Shown here piece after piece: positions 8,655 through 16,766 of a DNA stretch of 64,000 nucleotides. Source of the stretch: Solirubrobacteraceae bacterium. Lineage in GTDB: Bacteria > Actinomycetota > Thermoleophilia > Solirubrobacterales > Solirubrobacteraceae. A program made the translations under genes and the position numbers. Location of the stretch: contig JAUJPF010000021.1 in assembly GCA_030447275.1 (NCBI GenBank), forward strand, positions 1 through 64,000, read 5' to 3'. The notes beneath the pieces were generated by a model. The model ran no database searches. It was not told the DNA's origin and saw nothing but the letters and a program-made list of their open reading frames with translations. How positions within the stretch are numbered: position 1 is the first letter of the stretch; each line of letters opens with the position of its first letter.

Positions 8655-8918
8655 CTAGCTCGCCGGGGGCGCCTCGTCGCGCACCGGCGCGACGAAGACG
8701 ATGTGCTGGCGCGAAACCGCCACGAAGTCGCGCTTGATCGCGGGACCGCCGTCCAGTGGTTCGAGCGTCACGTCGGTGAGCGCGATGAACTCCCGCTCCG
8801 ACGCGTTGAGCAGATCGGAGACGCGGCTGCGGAAGCCGTTCTGGGAGAGCGTCACCGAGCCGATCATGCGGTGACGGCCCGTCTCGAGCTCGATGCGCTC
8901 CTTGCGCTGGTGCTGCAT
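8655..8918 (-). CDS. Small conserved protein, DUF6812-like
   Basis: 87 residues without signal or membrane segments. The pattern RIELETGRHRMIGSVTL, then RVSDLLNASEREFIALTDV, then a hydrophobic strand QHIVFVAPV, is what is seen in small DUF6812-type actinobacterial proteins. The function is unknown. The start at 8918 was kept because the family begins with the charged ERIELET strand; an internal ATG at 8867 would cut it. Confidence 0.6.
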   Translation of the reverse strand: MQHQRKERIELETGRHRMIGSVTLSQNGFRSRVSDLLNASEREFIALTDVTLEPLDGGPAIKRDFVAVSRQHIVFVAPVRDEAPPAS

Positions 8919-9029
8919 GCGCGGAGCCTACGCCCCGCCGGTGCCCGGAGGGGCCTCGTCGCCGGGCGCCATGGCCTCGAAGTCGCGGTCGTCGTCCATG
9001 CCGCCGTGCCTACCCCGGCCGCGGTCCGC

Positions 9030-9701
9030 AAGAAACCGGGTGGACGTTCGTTCGCGGGCTCGTACAAGAACGGGGTGCAGATCTTCGACATCACGAACCC
9101 CGCGCGCACAAGGCGCGTCGGCCTGTACGACTGCGGGATCACGCAGGGCGACGTCCAGCTCCTCCGCGACAGCGACATCTCGAACGAGGCGCTGCCGATC
9201 AAGGTCGGCTACTGGAACATCGACGACATCGCCGCCGCATGGTCCGCTCGACACCTGCACGGCGCACGTCTTCGACATCCACGAGGACGAGCAGATCATG
9301 ACCATCGCCTACTACATGGGCGGCGTGGGGGTCGTCGACCTGTCGGGCCTCGCGAGCGCGCCGATCGGCGTCGGCCAGGGCGAGCAGGCGATCGGCGGTG
9401 CGATGAGGCAGATCGGCCACTACGTCATGCCCGACGCCAACGCGTGGTCGGCGAAGACGCCGTTCATCGAGCGCGCCGACGACATCAACCGCGGCCTCGA
9501 CATCTTCCGCTTCGAGGCCGAGGACGGGAAGTCGAGGGACCGCGGGCGGTTCACCAGCGCGGCGAAGGCCGAGCGGCGCACGACGACCGGCTCGCTGCTC
9601 GACACGGTGGCCGCGACCACCGGCCAGCAGCAGCAGGAGCAGGCGGCGCGGCCACGTCGACGCGGTACCTCTGCCTGCTCAAGGGCACGCGCCAGCAGTG
9701 A
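9030..9701 (+). pseudogene. LVIVD-repeat secreted protein remnant with two frameshifts
   Basis: Three consecutive stretches in different frames add up to the C-terminal part of one LVIVD beta-propeller-like protein. GVQIFDITNPARTRRVGLYD and KVGYWNIDDI lie in one frame, TAHVFDIHEDEQIMTIAYYM and VVDLSGLA in the next, and RYLCLLKGTR ends at 9701 back in the first. The shifts fall near 9238 and 9645. The N-terminal half and signal peptide are missing upstream. The neighbouring genes are also frameshifted, so sequence error may account for the shifts but not for the missing N-terminus. Confidence 0.6.
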
Positions 9702-9871
9702 CGGACCACCTCGTCCCGGAGGTGTCACGAGGGCGCCGGTCGCAGCCGCGGTCGGCGCCCTCGTCTACTCTGGGCTGCGTCTGATGCTGGACCTCGTCCG
9801 GGAACTCACGGCGCTCGGCGCCGCGGTCGGGGCCGGCGTGGCGCTCGCCGTGCGCGCCGCGCGCCGACCGC

Positions 9872-10508
9872 GTGAGCGTCCGCGCAGTCGTTCCCTGCCA
9901 CGTCCGCGCGCCGAGCCTCGAGCTGCTCGAGGCGATCGAGGCGCACGTCGACGCCGTGCTCGTCGTCGACGACGGGCTCGGCGCCGCGGAGGCCGATCGG
10001 CTGCGCGGCCTGCGCGTGCTGCGGCTCGGCGGCAACCGCGGCAAGGGGACGGCGGTCGCGCGCGGCGCCGCGCGGCTCGTGCGCGACGGCGCCGACGCCG
10101 TGCTCGTCATCGACGGCGACGGGCAGCATCCGCCGTCGGCGATCCCGACTTCGTCGACGCGGCGCGCGACGCCGAGCTCGTCATCGGCGACCGCTTCGGC
10201 GACCTGCGCGGGATCCCGCCCGCCCGGCGCGCGGCGAACGTCGCGTCGTCGGCGGCGATGGCGATGAAGGCCCGCCGGCCGGTGCGCGACACGCAGTGCG
10301 GATGCGGCTGCTCCGCGGCCGGGCGCTGCACGAGATCCCGCCGCCGGAGGGCCGGTTCGAGGCCGAGACGCGGCACCTCAAGCGGTGCCTGCGCGCGGGC
10401 GTTCCCGTCGCGTGGGTCCCGATCCGCGCGATCTACGAGGGCGAGCCGAGCGCCTTCCGGCCGCTGCTCGACAGCGCGCGGATCGCGAAGGCGCTGCTCG
10501 GCCGCTAG
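9872..10508 (+). pseudogene. Family 2 glycosyltransferase broken by two frameshifts
   Basis: Starting at a GTG, the frame encodes RAVVPCHVRAP, VLVVDDG, GGNRGKGTAVARGA and VLVIDGDGQHPPSAIP, the standard GT-A core of DPM-like family 2 transferases, including the DGDGQ metal-binding segment. At about 10143 the frame jumps to DFVDAARDAELVIGDRFGD, and at about 10298 to MRLLRGRALHEIPPPEGRFE, ending AKALLGR. Each jump is mended by one added base, in a CCC run and a GG run. Joined, the product would be about 212 residues and otherwise normal. The stop overlaps that of the convergent AraC gene. Confidence 0.7.
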
Positions 10509-10882
10509 CTCAAGCCGCGCACGCGGGCGCGGTACTCCGACGGCACCGTGCCGTGGTGCGCCCGGAACGCCTTGGCGAACTGCGCGGGCTGGCGGTAGCC
10601 GACGCGGTGCGCGACCTCGCCGACGGGCAGCGGGCCGCGGAGCAGCTCGGCGGCGCGGTCCATGCGGATCGCGGCGAGCTCCTCGCGGAAGCCGGTTCCG
10701 GCCAGCTCGGCGAAGACGCGCTGGAGCTGGCGGCGGGAGGTCGCGATGCGTCCGGCGACGTCGTCGAGGCTCAGGTCGTCCGCGTACTCCTCCTCCATGA
10801 TCGCGCGTGCGTCGTGGAGGAGCTCGGAGCGAGCGGCGAGGGTGGTGGGGCGGGGCACCGCCATGTATGTGTCGACAGCCAT
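10505..10882 (-). CDS. AraC-type DNA-binding protein (HTH domain only)
   Basis: About 125 residues consisting almost entirely of the two-helix-turn-helix AraC module: LSLDDVAGRIATSRRQLQRVF, then LPVGEVAHRVGYRQPAQFAKAF and the closing HHGTVPSEYR. There is no ligand-binding domain, so it resembles MarA/SoxS-type short activators. ATG starts at 10882 and 10864 are both possible. No target is evident. The neighbouring genes are a glycosyltransferase remnant and a lipoprotein. Confidence 0.8.
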   Translation of the reverse strand: MAVDTYMAVPRPTTLAARSELLHDARAIMEEEYADDLSLDDVAGRIATSRRQLQRVFAELAGTGFREELAAIRMDRAAELLRGPLPVGEVAHRVGYRQPAQFAKAFRAHHGTVPSEYRARVRGLS

Positions 10883-11035
10883 GTCGGGAGTTGAAACGCG
10901 CCAACGCCCGCATCGTTGGAGCATGAGCGAGCGGATGCGCGCCACGCCCGCGGCGTCATCAACGACGGACGGCGCCCGAACCCGCGCTGGTGCGCGAGCT
11001 CGGACGCCGTATGGGGACCGCCGTGGGGGGTTGTG

Positions 11036-11704
11036 CTACTGGGTGTTGACGGTGATCTTCGCGACGCCGATGACCATGCCGGCCTTCAGGTCCTGGATGC
11101 CGTAGGTCTCGTTGAGGAGCGCGGCGGCCTCCTCCTTGAGCTTGACCGTCGTGCCCTCGAGGACGGCGCGGCCGTCGTCGGTGGTGCGGAGCGGCTGAAG
11201 CGTGCGGCCGTCGAGGAAGAACAGCGGGGCGCTCTTCGCGGCGACCTTGCCGTCGACGCTGACCTTGCCGGTGAGGACCGACTTGCCGGGGTCGATGTCG
11301 AAGTTCTCGAGGTCGACCTTCTTGCCGCCGGCGGTCAGGCTGAAGCCCGAGCCCTGGTGGTTGATCATGCCCTGGACGTACGGGTTGACCGTGCCGGGCT
11401 TGTAGTAGGTGACGTTGCCCCCGGTGATCGGGAACTTGAGCGAGCCGTTCTCGAGCTTCGCGTCGCCGAGGACGCCGGGCGTGACCTTCAGCGCGGTGAG
11501 GGCCTCCGCGAAGCCGGCGTCGAGCTTGACGGCCGTGACCTGACCGCTGAGCTGGTCGATCTGCGCGACGGGCTCGGGCTTGGCCTGCTCGGACTGGGTG
11601 GAGCCGCCGCCGGCGGTTTCCTTCTCGTCGTCGCCACAAGCAGCAGCGCCGAACGCGAGGACGCCGGTGGCGCCGAGGGTGGTGAGGGTGCGTGCGATGT
11701 TCAT
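11036..11704 (-). CDS. Secreted lipoprotein of unknown function
   Basis: 222 residues. A signal peptide ends in a lipobox, LAFGAAAC, with the modified Cys at about 23, followed by a flexible acidic and Gly/Ser stretch. The rest is predicted beta-rich: paired LTGKVSVDGKV-type strands and a closing LKAGMVIGVAKITVN. It should be anchored to the outer face of the membrane. The family is not recognised; a weak resemblance to HtaA-like beta-sandwich surface proteins is only an impression. It is transcribed alone, divergent from the next gene. Confidence 0.7.
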   Translation of the reverse strand: MNIARTLTTLGATGVLAFGAAACGDDEKETAGGGSTQSEQAKPEPVAQIDQLSGQVTAVKLDAGFAEALTALKVTPGVLGDAKLENGSLKFPITGGNVTYYKPGTVNPYVQGMINHQGSGFSLTAGGKKVDLENFDIDPGKSVLTGKVSVDGKVAAKSAPLFFLDGRTLQPLRTTDDGRAVLEGTTVKLKEEAAALLNETYGIQDLKAGMVIGVAKITVNTQ

Positions 11705-11778
11705 GCAGGGTGTTCGCAGCTCGACCCCTCGCCGGATGCATCCCTACGCGCCCGGTTCACGGCGTAGCCTTGACTTCG

Positions 11779-12665
11779 ATGAGGCTCGCGCTCCTCACGA
11801 TCGCTCTCCTGGCGACGCTGCCGGCGCCCGCCGGCGCGCAGCGCGCCGACCCGCCGCCGGTCGACCCGGCGGCGACGTGGGCGCTCGACGGGACGCGCTC
11901 GATGGACGCCGAGGTCGCGCGCGGCCCGCTCGAGCTCGCGTGGGCGCGCGAGTACACGGACGGGATCGAGGTCAGCGCGATCGGCGCCGGCAAGGCGTTC
12001 GCGACGACCGACCGCGCCGGGCTCGTCGCGCTCGATGCGGCGACGGGCGCGGTCGCGTGGACGGCGACCACCGACGGCGTAGCCGAGCGCTTCGAGGAGC
12101 CGGCGGTCGGGGTCGGCGGCGCCTTCGCCGTCGTCAGCGATGGCGGCAGCGCCGGGCGGTACGAGCTGTCGCTGCTCGACGCGGCGGACGGGCGCACCGG
12201 GCGGTCCGGCGCGCGCGGGCGGGGGCGGACGGGATCGCGCTGCTCGACGGCCGCCCGACGCGGAACACGCGCTACGCGCTCGACGCCGCCGGCGCGCGCG
12301 CGGCAGGCGAGCTGGTCGTGGCCGTGCCGCCGCGGATCCGGATCGGCGGGCAGCGGCTGATCGGCCGCCGCGAGTCGGCGCGCGTGACCGTCAGCGGGCC
12401 CGCCGACCTGCGCGCCGCCGGCCGCGAGGTCGTCCTCTACGGCGGCCAGGAGGCCTCGGCCCCGATCACCCGCCTCGGCCGCGCACGGCTGAAGGGGACG
12501 GCGCGGCGCCCGTCCGCGCGCGTGACGTGGCGGCCCTCGGCCACGCCGCCGCAGCCGATCCTCGTCGCGTGCGTGAAGGGCGCCGCCCGCGCCGGCTTCG
12601 GCGTCCGCGACCGCCTCGAGCGCCGCTGCGGCGCGAAGAGGATCGCGGTCGCGGTCGGAAGCTGA
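11779..12665 (+). pseudogene. Secreted PQQ-repeat-like protein with one frameshift
   Basis: The ATG frame begins with a clear signal peptide (LALLTIALLATLPAPAGA) and continues with a PQQ/WD-like blade (VSAIGAGKAFATTDRAGLVALD, TGAVAWTATTDG). Near 12215, in a G-rich run, the frame changes. The continuation GADGIALLDGRPTRNTRYALD and a Gly/Arg-rich beta domain runs to a stop at 12665. Joined, it would be about 295 residues. An outward-facing binding or structural role is likely, but nothing specific can be said. It is probably intact apart from the one shift. Confidence 0.55.
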
Positions 12666-12735
12666 GCGGCCGCCGACTCGCCGCCGCCCACGCCGTTCCG
12701 GCCGTTCCCGGCAATCCCGGTGGGGTTTGTGCTAT

Positions 12736-12749
12736 TGGTTTCCCTACCA
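12736..12749 (+). promoter_or_regulatory. Possible operator upstream of sulfate transport operon
   Basis: A short inverted repeat, TGGT-6-ACCA, lies about 16-29 bp before the ATG of the binding-protein gene in an otherwise GC-rich gap. An Rrf2-family regulator closes the same locus, so this is a candidate binding site. The arms are short and chance is possible. Confidence 0.3.
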
Positions 12750-12764
12750 TGTCAGTAGAGAAAG

Positions 12765-13763
12765 ATGAAGACCCTGATCCCGGCGCTCGTCGCCGTCCTG
12801 CTCCTCGCCGCGTGCGGCGGCGCCGCCGACACCAAGGACGCCGGCGGCTCCGCCTCGAGCGGGGGCGGCGGCGGCAAGACGCTCTCGCTCGTGGCCTACT
12901 CGACGCCGCAGGTGGTCTACGACGAGATCATCCCGGCCTTCCAGCAGACGCCCGACGGCCAGGGCGTGGACTTCAAGACCTCGTTCGGCGCCTCCGGGGA
13001 CCAGAGCCGCGCCGTCGAGGGAGGCCTGAAGGCCGACTACGTCTCGTTCTCGACCGAGGGCGACATGCGCCGCCTCGTCGAGGCGGGCATCGTCGGCGAG
13101 GACTGGGAGAGCACGACTCCGGGCGAGGGCCTCGCGACGACGTCGGTCGTCTCCTTCGTGGTGCGCAAGGGCAACCCGAAGAACATCAGCACGTGGGCCG
13201 ACCTCGTCAAGCCGGGCGTCGAGGTCCTCACCCCGAACCCGTTCTCGAGCGGCGCCGCGAAGTGGAACCTGCTGGCGGCGCTCGGCGCGAACGACCTCGA
13301 CTACGTCCGCACGCTCATCACCGACCACGTGAAGGTCCAGGACAAGTCCGGCCGCGAGGCGCTCCAGAACTTCCTCTCGGGCTCCGGCGACGTCCTGCTC
13401 TCGTACGAGTACGAGGCGATCACCGCCCAGAAGAAGGGCGAGAAGGTCGACTACGTCATCCCCGACGACACGATCAAGATCGACATCGAGGTCGCGACGA
13501 CGAAGACCGCCCCGGCCGAGGCGAAGACGTTCCTCGACTACGTCCTCTCCGACGCCGGCCAGGAGACGTTCGCCGACTGGGGCTACCGCCCGGTCAACGA
13601 GACCGTCCTCGCGGCGAACGAGGACAGGTTCCCGACGCCGAGGGGCCTGTTCACGATCGACAAGTTCGGCGGCTGGCAGAAGGTCGACGAGGAGCTGTTC
13701 GATCCCGAGAAGGGCAGGATCGCGAAGATCGAGGAGGAGGCGGGGGTGTCGACGGCCAAGTGA
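12765..13763 (+). CDS. cysP: Sulfate/thiosulfate ABC transporter substrate-binding lipoprotein
   Basis: 332 residues. The signal peptide carries the lipobox LLLAAC, followed by a Gly/Ser linker and a type II periplasmic-binding fold. Diagnostic stretches of the Sbp/CysP family are VAYSTPQVVYDEIIPAF, TSFGASGDQSRAV, GLKADYVSFS, LTPNPFSSGAAKWNLL and the late FADWGYRPVN. It captures sulfate outside the membrane and hands it to CysT/CysW. It is the first gene of a four-gene operon; its stop overlaps the GTG start of cysT. Confidence 0.93.
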   Translation: MKTLIPALVAVLLLAACGGAADTKDAGGSASSGGGGGKTLSLVAYSTPQVVYDEIIPAFQQTPDGQGVDFKTSFGASGDQSRAVEGGLKADYVSFSTEGDMRRLVEAGIVGEDWESTTPGEGLATTSVVSFVVRKGNPKNISTWADLVKPGVEVLTPNPFSSGAAKWNLLAALGANDLDYVRTLITDHVKVQDKSGREALQNFLSGSGDVLLSYEYEAITAQKKGEKVDYVIPDDTIKIDIEVATTKTAPAEAKTFLDYVLSDAGQETFADWGYRPVNETVLAANEDRFPTPRGLFTIDKFGGWQKVDEELFDPEKGRIAKIEEEAGVSTAK

Positions 13764-14577
13764 GCGCCGCCGTCGCAGCCCCGCGCTCCCGCCGGCGCGC
13801 CCGAAGGGGTGCGCCGGCGGGGACCCTCGCCCTCGGCGTCTCGACGCTGTGGCTGAGCCTCATCGTGCTGCTGCCGCTCGCCGCCGTCGTCGCGCGCTCG
13901 CTCGACGCGGCCTCGGCGACTTCTGGGCGTCGGCGACCACCCGCCAGGCGCTCGACGCGCTCCAGTTCACGCTGATCGTCTCGCTCGTCGTCGCGGCGAT
14001 CATCGCCGCCTTCGGCACCCTCGTCGCCTGGGTCCTCGTGCGCGACAGCTTCCGCGGCAAGGGGTTCGTCAACGCGCTGATCGACCTGCCGTTCGCGCTG
14101 CCGACCATCGTCGCCGGCCTCACGCTGCTCGCGCTCTACGGCCCGTCGAGCCCGATCGGCGTGAACGTCGCGTTCACCAAGGTCGCCGTCGCGATGGCGC
14201 TGCTGTTCGTGACGCTGCCGTTCGTGATCCGCTCGGTCCAGCCGGTGCTCATCGAGCTCGATCGTGAGATGGAGGAGGCGGCTGCGTCGTTGGGCGCCTC
14301 GGCGTTCACCACCTTCCGCCGCATCATCTTCCCGAACCTCGTCCCGGCGATCCTGTCCGGCGCGGCGCTCGCGTTCAGCCGCGCGCTCGGTGAGTTCGGC
14401 TCGATCATCCTGCTCAGCGGCAACATCCCGTTCGACACGCAGGTCTCGTCGGTCTACGCCTTCAAGCAGATCGAGAGCGACAACATCGACGGGGCGGCCG
14501 CGGTCTCGGTCGTGCTGCTCGTCGTCGCGCTCGCCGTGCTGCTCGGCATCAGGGGGCTCGAGCGATGGCGCGCCTGA
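13760..14577 (+). pseudogene. cysT: Sulfate ABC transporter permease CysT, one apparent frameshift
   Basis: From the GTG overlapping the cysP stop, the frame encodes a basic N-terminus and the first membrane span (LWLSLIVLLPLAAVVARSLD). At about 13912 a one-base shift is needed to reach GLGDFWASATTRQALDALQF, after which about 220 residues are uninterrupted. These include LIDLPFALPTIVAGLTLLAL and the ABC-contacting EAA loop [20 protein letters not shown]. The protein should span the membrane six times. Because cysP, cysW and cysA are intact and tightly overlapped, an error in the sequence is the simpler explanation than a dead transporter. Confidence 0.8.
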
Positions 14578-15347
14578 CGCTGCGCGTCGTCGCGCTCGGC
14601 TACCTCGGCGCGCTGCTCGTCGTGCCGGTCGCCGTCGTCTTCTACCGCACGTTCGAGAACGGGCTCGGCGCGGTGTGGGACTCCGTCACGACGCCCGCGG
14701 CGATCTCCGCGTTCTGGCTGACCCTCGAGGTCGCGCTGATCGCCGTCCCGCTCAACGCGATCTTCGGCGTGCTCGCCGCGCTCGCGCTCGTGCGCGGCCG
14801 CTTCCCGGGCAAGCGCCTCTTCGACGCGCTGATCGACCTGCCGTTCGCGGTGTCGCCGATCGTCGTCGGCCTCGCGCTCCTGCTCGTCTGGGGCGTCGAC
14901 GGCTGGTTCGGTGGGCTGGGCGTGCAGGTGATCTTCTCGGTGCCCGGGATCGTGCTCGCGACGATCTTCGTGTCGCTGCCGTTCGTCGCGCGCGAGGTCG
15001 CCCCGGTGCTGCGCGAGATCGGCGACGAGCAGGAGCAGGCGGCGGCGACGCTCGGCGCCAACGGCTGGCAGACCTTCCGCCGCGTCACGCTGCCGGCGAT
15101 CCGCTGGGGGCTCGTCTACGGCGTCGTGCTCGCGACGGCGCGGGCCATCGGCGAGTTCGGCGCGGTGAGCGTCGTCAGCGGGAAGATCGCCGGCGAGACC
15201 GAGACGCTGACGCTGCTCGTCGAGAAGCGCTTCCAGAACTTCGATCTCGCGGGCGCATACGCCGCGTCCGCGCTGCTCGCGGCGATCGCGCTGGTGACGC
15301 TCGCGGCGATGACCATCCTGAACAGGCGCAGGGAAGAGAGCACATGA
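14565..15347 (+). CDS. cysW: Sulfate ABC transporter permease CysW
   Basis: 260 residues with about six membrane spans. It shares the CysT architecture: [20 protein letters not shown], the EAA loop [20 protein letters not shown], and the [20 protein letters not shown] segment characteristic of CysW. It pairs with CysT to form the sulfate channel. The start overlaps the end of cysT by 13 bp, and the stop overlaps the cysA start in ATGA, so stoichiometric translation is expected. Confidence 0.95.
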   Translation: MARLTLRVVALGYLGALLVVPVAVVFYRTFENGLGAVWDSVTTPAAISAFWLTLEVALIAVPLNAIFGVLAALALVRGRFPGKRLFDALIDLPFAVSPIVVGLALLLVWGVDGWFGGLGVQVIFSVPGIVLATIFVSLPFVAREVAPVLREIGDEQEQAAATLGANGWQTFRRVTLPAIRWGLVYGVVLATARAIGEFGAVSVVSGKIAGETETLTLLVEKRFQNFDLAGAYAASALLAAIALVTLAAMTILNRRREEST

Positions 15348-16330
15348 TCCAGGTCCACAACGTGACCAAGCGCTTCGGCGACTTCGTGGCCCTCGACGAC
15401 GTCTCGATCGACGTCCCCGACGGCTCGCTCACCGCGCTCCTCGGCCCTTCCGGCTCCGGCAAGTCGACGCTGCTGCGCGTCATCGCGGGGCTCGAGCAGC
15501 CTGATCACGGAGAGGTGGAAGTCGGCGGCGAGGCCGCGACCCACCTGCCCGCGCAGAAGCGCGACGTCGGCTTCGTCTTCCAGCACTACGCCGCGTTCAA
15601 GCACATGACGGTGCGCGACAACGTCGCGTTCGGCCTGACGATCCGCAAGCGCCCGAAGGACCACGTCAAGAGCAAGGTCGACGAGCTGCTCGAGCTCGTC
15701 GGGCTGGCCGGCTTCCAGAACCGCTACCCCGCGCAGCTCTCCGGGGGCCAGCGCCAGCGCATGGCGCTCGCCCGCGCGCTGGCGATCGAGCCGCGGGTGC
15801 TGCTGCTCGACGAGCCCTTCGGCGCGCTCGACGCGAACGTCCGCGCCGACCTGCGCGCCTGGCTGCGCAGGCTGCACGACGAGGTTCACGTCACCACCGT
15901 GCTCGTCACGCACGACCAGGAGGAGGCGATGGAGGTAGCCGGCAACCTCGTCGTGCTGCGCGATGGACGCGTCGAGCAGACCGGCTCGCCGCGCGACGTC
16001 TACGACCACCCCGCCAACGACTTTGTCATGGGCTTCATCGGCCCGGTCAGCCGCCTCGACGGCGCGCTCGTGCGCCCGCACGACCTGCTGCTGAGCGACG
16101 AGCCGGTCGATGGCGCGGAGGAGGCGATGGTCGCGCGGGTCGTGCACCTGGGCTTCGAGGTCCGCGTCGAGCTGGTGCGCACCGGCGGCGAGGAGGTCGT
16201 CGCGCAGCTCACGAAGGCCGAGGCCGACACGCTCGAGCTGCGCGACGGCGCGATCGTCTGGCTGCGCTCGCCGCTACCGCGTGACCCAGGAGTCGGGGTC
16301 GTCGGCAAGACGCGCGACGCCGTCGGGTAG
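15344..16330 (+). CDS. cysA: Sulfate ABC transporter ATP-binding protein CysA
   Basis: 328 residues. Walker [10 protein letters not shown] is at 34-42, the Q-loop lies in [14 protein letters not shown], the signature is [15 protein letters not shown], and Walker B is [13 protein letters not shown] with the switch His in LVTHDQEEA. The C-terminal 90 residues form a TOBE-like domain containing RPHDLLLS. It energises sulfate import together with CysP, CysT and CysW. The last 57 bp overlap the convergent Rrf2 gene. Confidence 0.95.
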   Translation: MIQVHNVTKRFGDFVALDDVSIDVPDGSLTALLGPSGSGKSTLLRVIAGLEQPDHGEVEVGGEAATHLPAQKRDVGFVFQHYAAFKHMTVRDNVAFGLTIRKRPKDHVKSKVDELLELVGLAGFQNRYPAQLSGGQRQRMALARALAIEPRVLLLDEPFGALDANVRADLRAWLRRLHDEVHVTTVLVTHDQEEAMEVAGNLVVLRDGRVEQTGSPRDVYDHPANDFVMGFIGPVSRLDGALVRPHDLLLSDEPVDGAEEAMVARVVHLGFEVRVELVRTGGEEVVAQLTKAEADTLELRDGAIVWLRSPLPRDPGVGVVGKTRDAVG

Positions 16331-16729
16331 CCGGCCCGCCGCGAGGTCGGCGACGGTGACCTCCTCGAGCACGTCGCGGAGGTTGTGCCGGACGGCGATC
16401 CACACGCGCTGGAGCTGCTCGGCGGCGCCGGTGTAGACGACGTCCTCCGGGCGCTGGCCGCGGACCGTCGCGAGCGGTCCCTCGACGGCGCGGACGATCT
16501 CGGCCAGCGTGATCTCGGCGGCCGGGCGCTGGAGCCAGTAGCCGCCGTCGGCGCCGCGCTGGCTGCGCACGAGGCCGGCCTGGCGCAGGTCGCCGAGGAT
16601 GTTCTCGAGGAACTTCGGCGGGATGTCCTGGCGCGTGGCGAGCTGCTCGCCCTTGACCGGGCCGCCGTCGGCGGTCGCCAGCTCGGCGGCGGCGCGCAGT
16701 GCGTAGTCGGCCTTGGCGGAGATGCGCAC
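16274..16729 (-). CDS. Rrf2-family transcriptional regulator
   Basis: 151 residues with the typical start [18 protein letters not shown], a winged helix ([20 protein letters not shown]) and a long dimer helix. The cysteine triad of IscR is absent, so it more likely senses a metabolite or protein partner, as CymR does in cysteine control. Its position facing the sulfate operon suggests regulation of that operon, but this is inference from location. The 3' end overlaps cysA by 57 bp on the opposite strand. Confidence 0.88.
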   Translation of the reverse strand: MRISAKADYALRAAAELATADGGPVKGEQLATRQDIPPKFLENILGDLRQAGLVRSQRGADGGYWLQRPAAEITLAEIVRAVEGPLATVRGQRPEDVVYTGAAEQLQRVWIAVRHNLRDVLEEVTVADLAAGRLPDGVARLADDPDSWVTR

Positions 16730-16766
16730 TGACGCGGCAGGCTAGCCGTAGCGGGAGGATGCAGCC

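Noticed and set aside
9784-9880. Possible 31-residue membrane peptide before the glycosyltransferase
   Set aside because: It has a hydrophobic stretch but no stop in its own frame at the expected place and no ribosome site.
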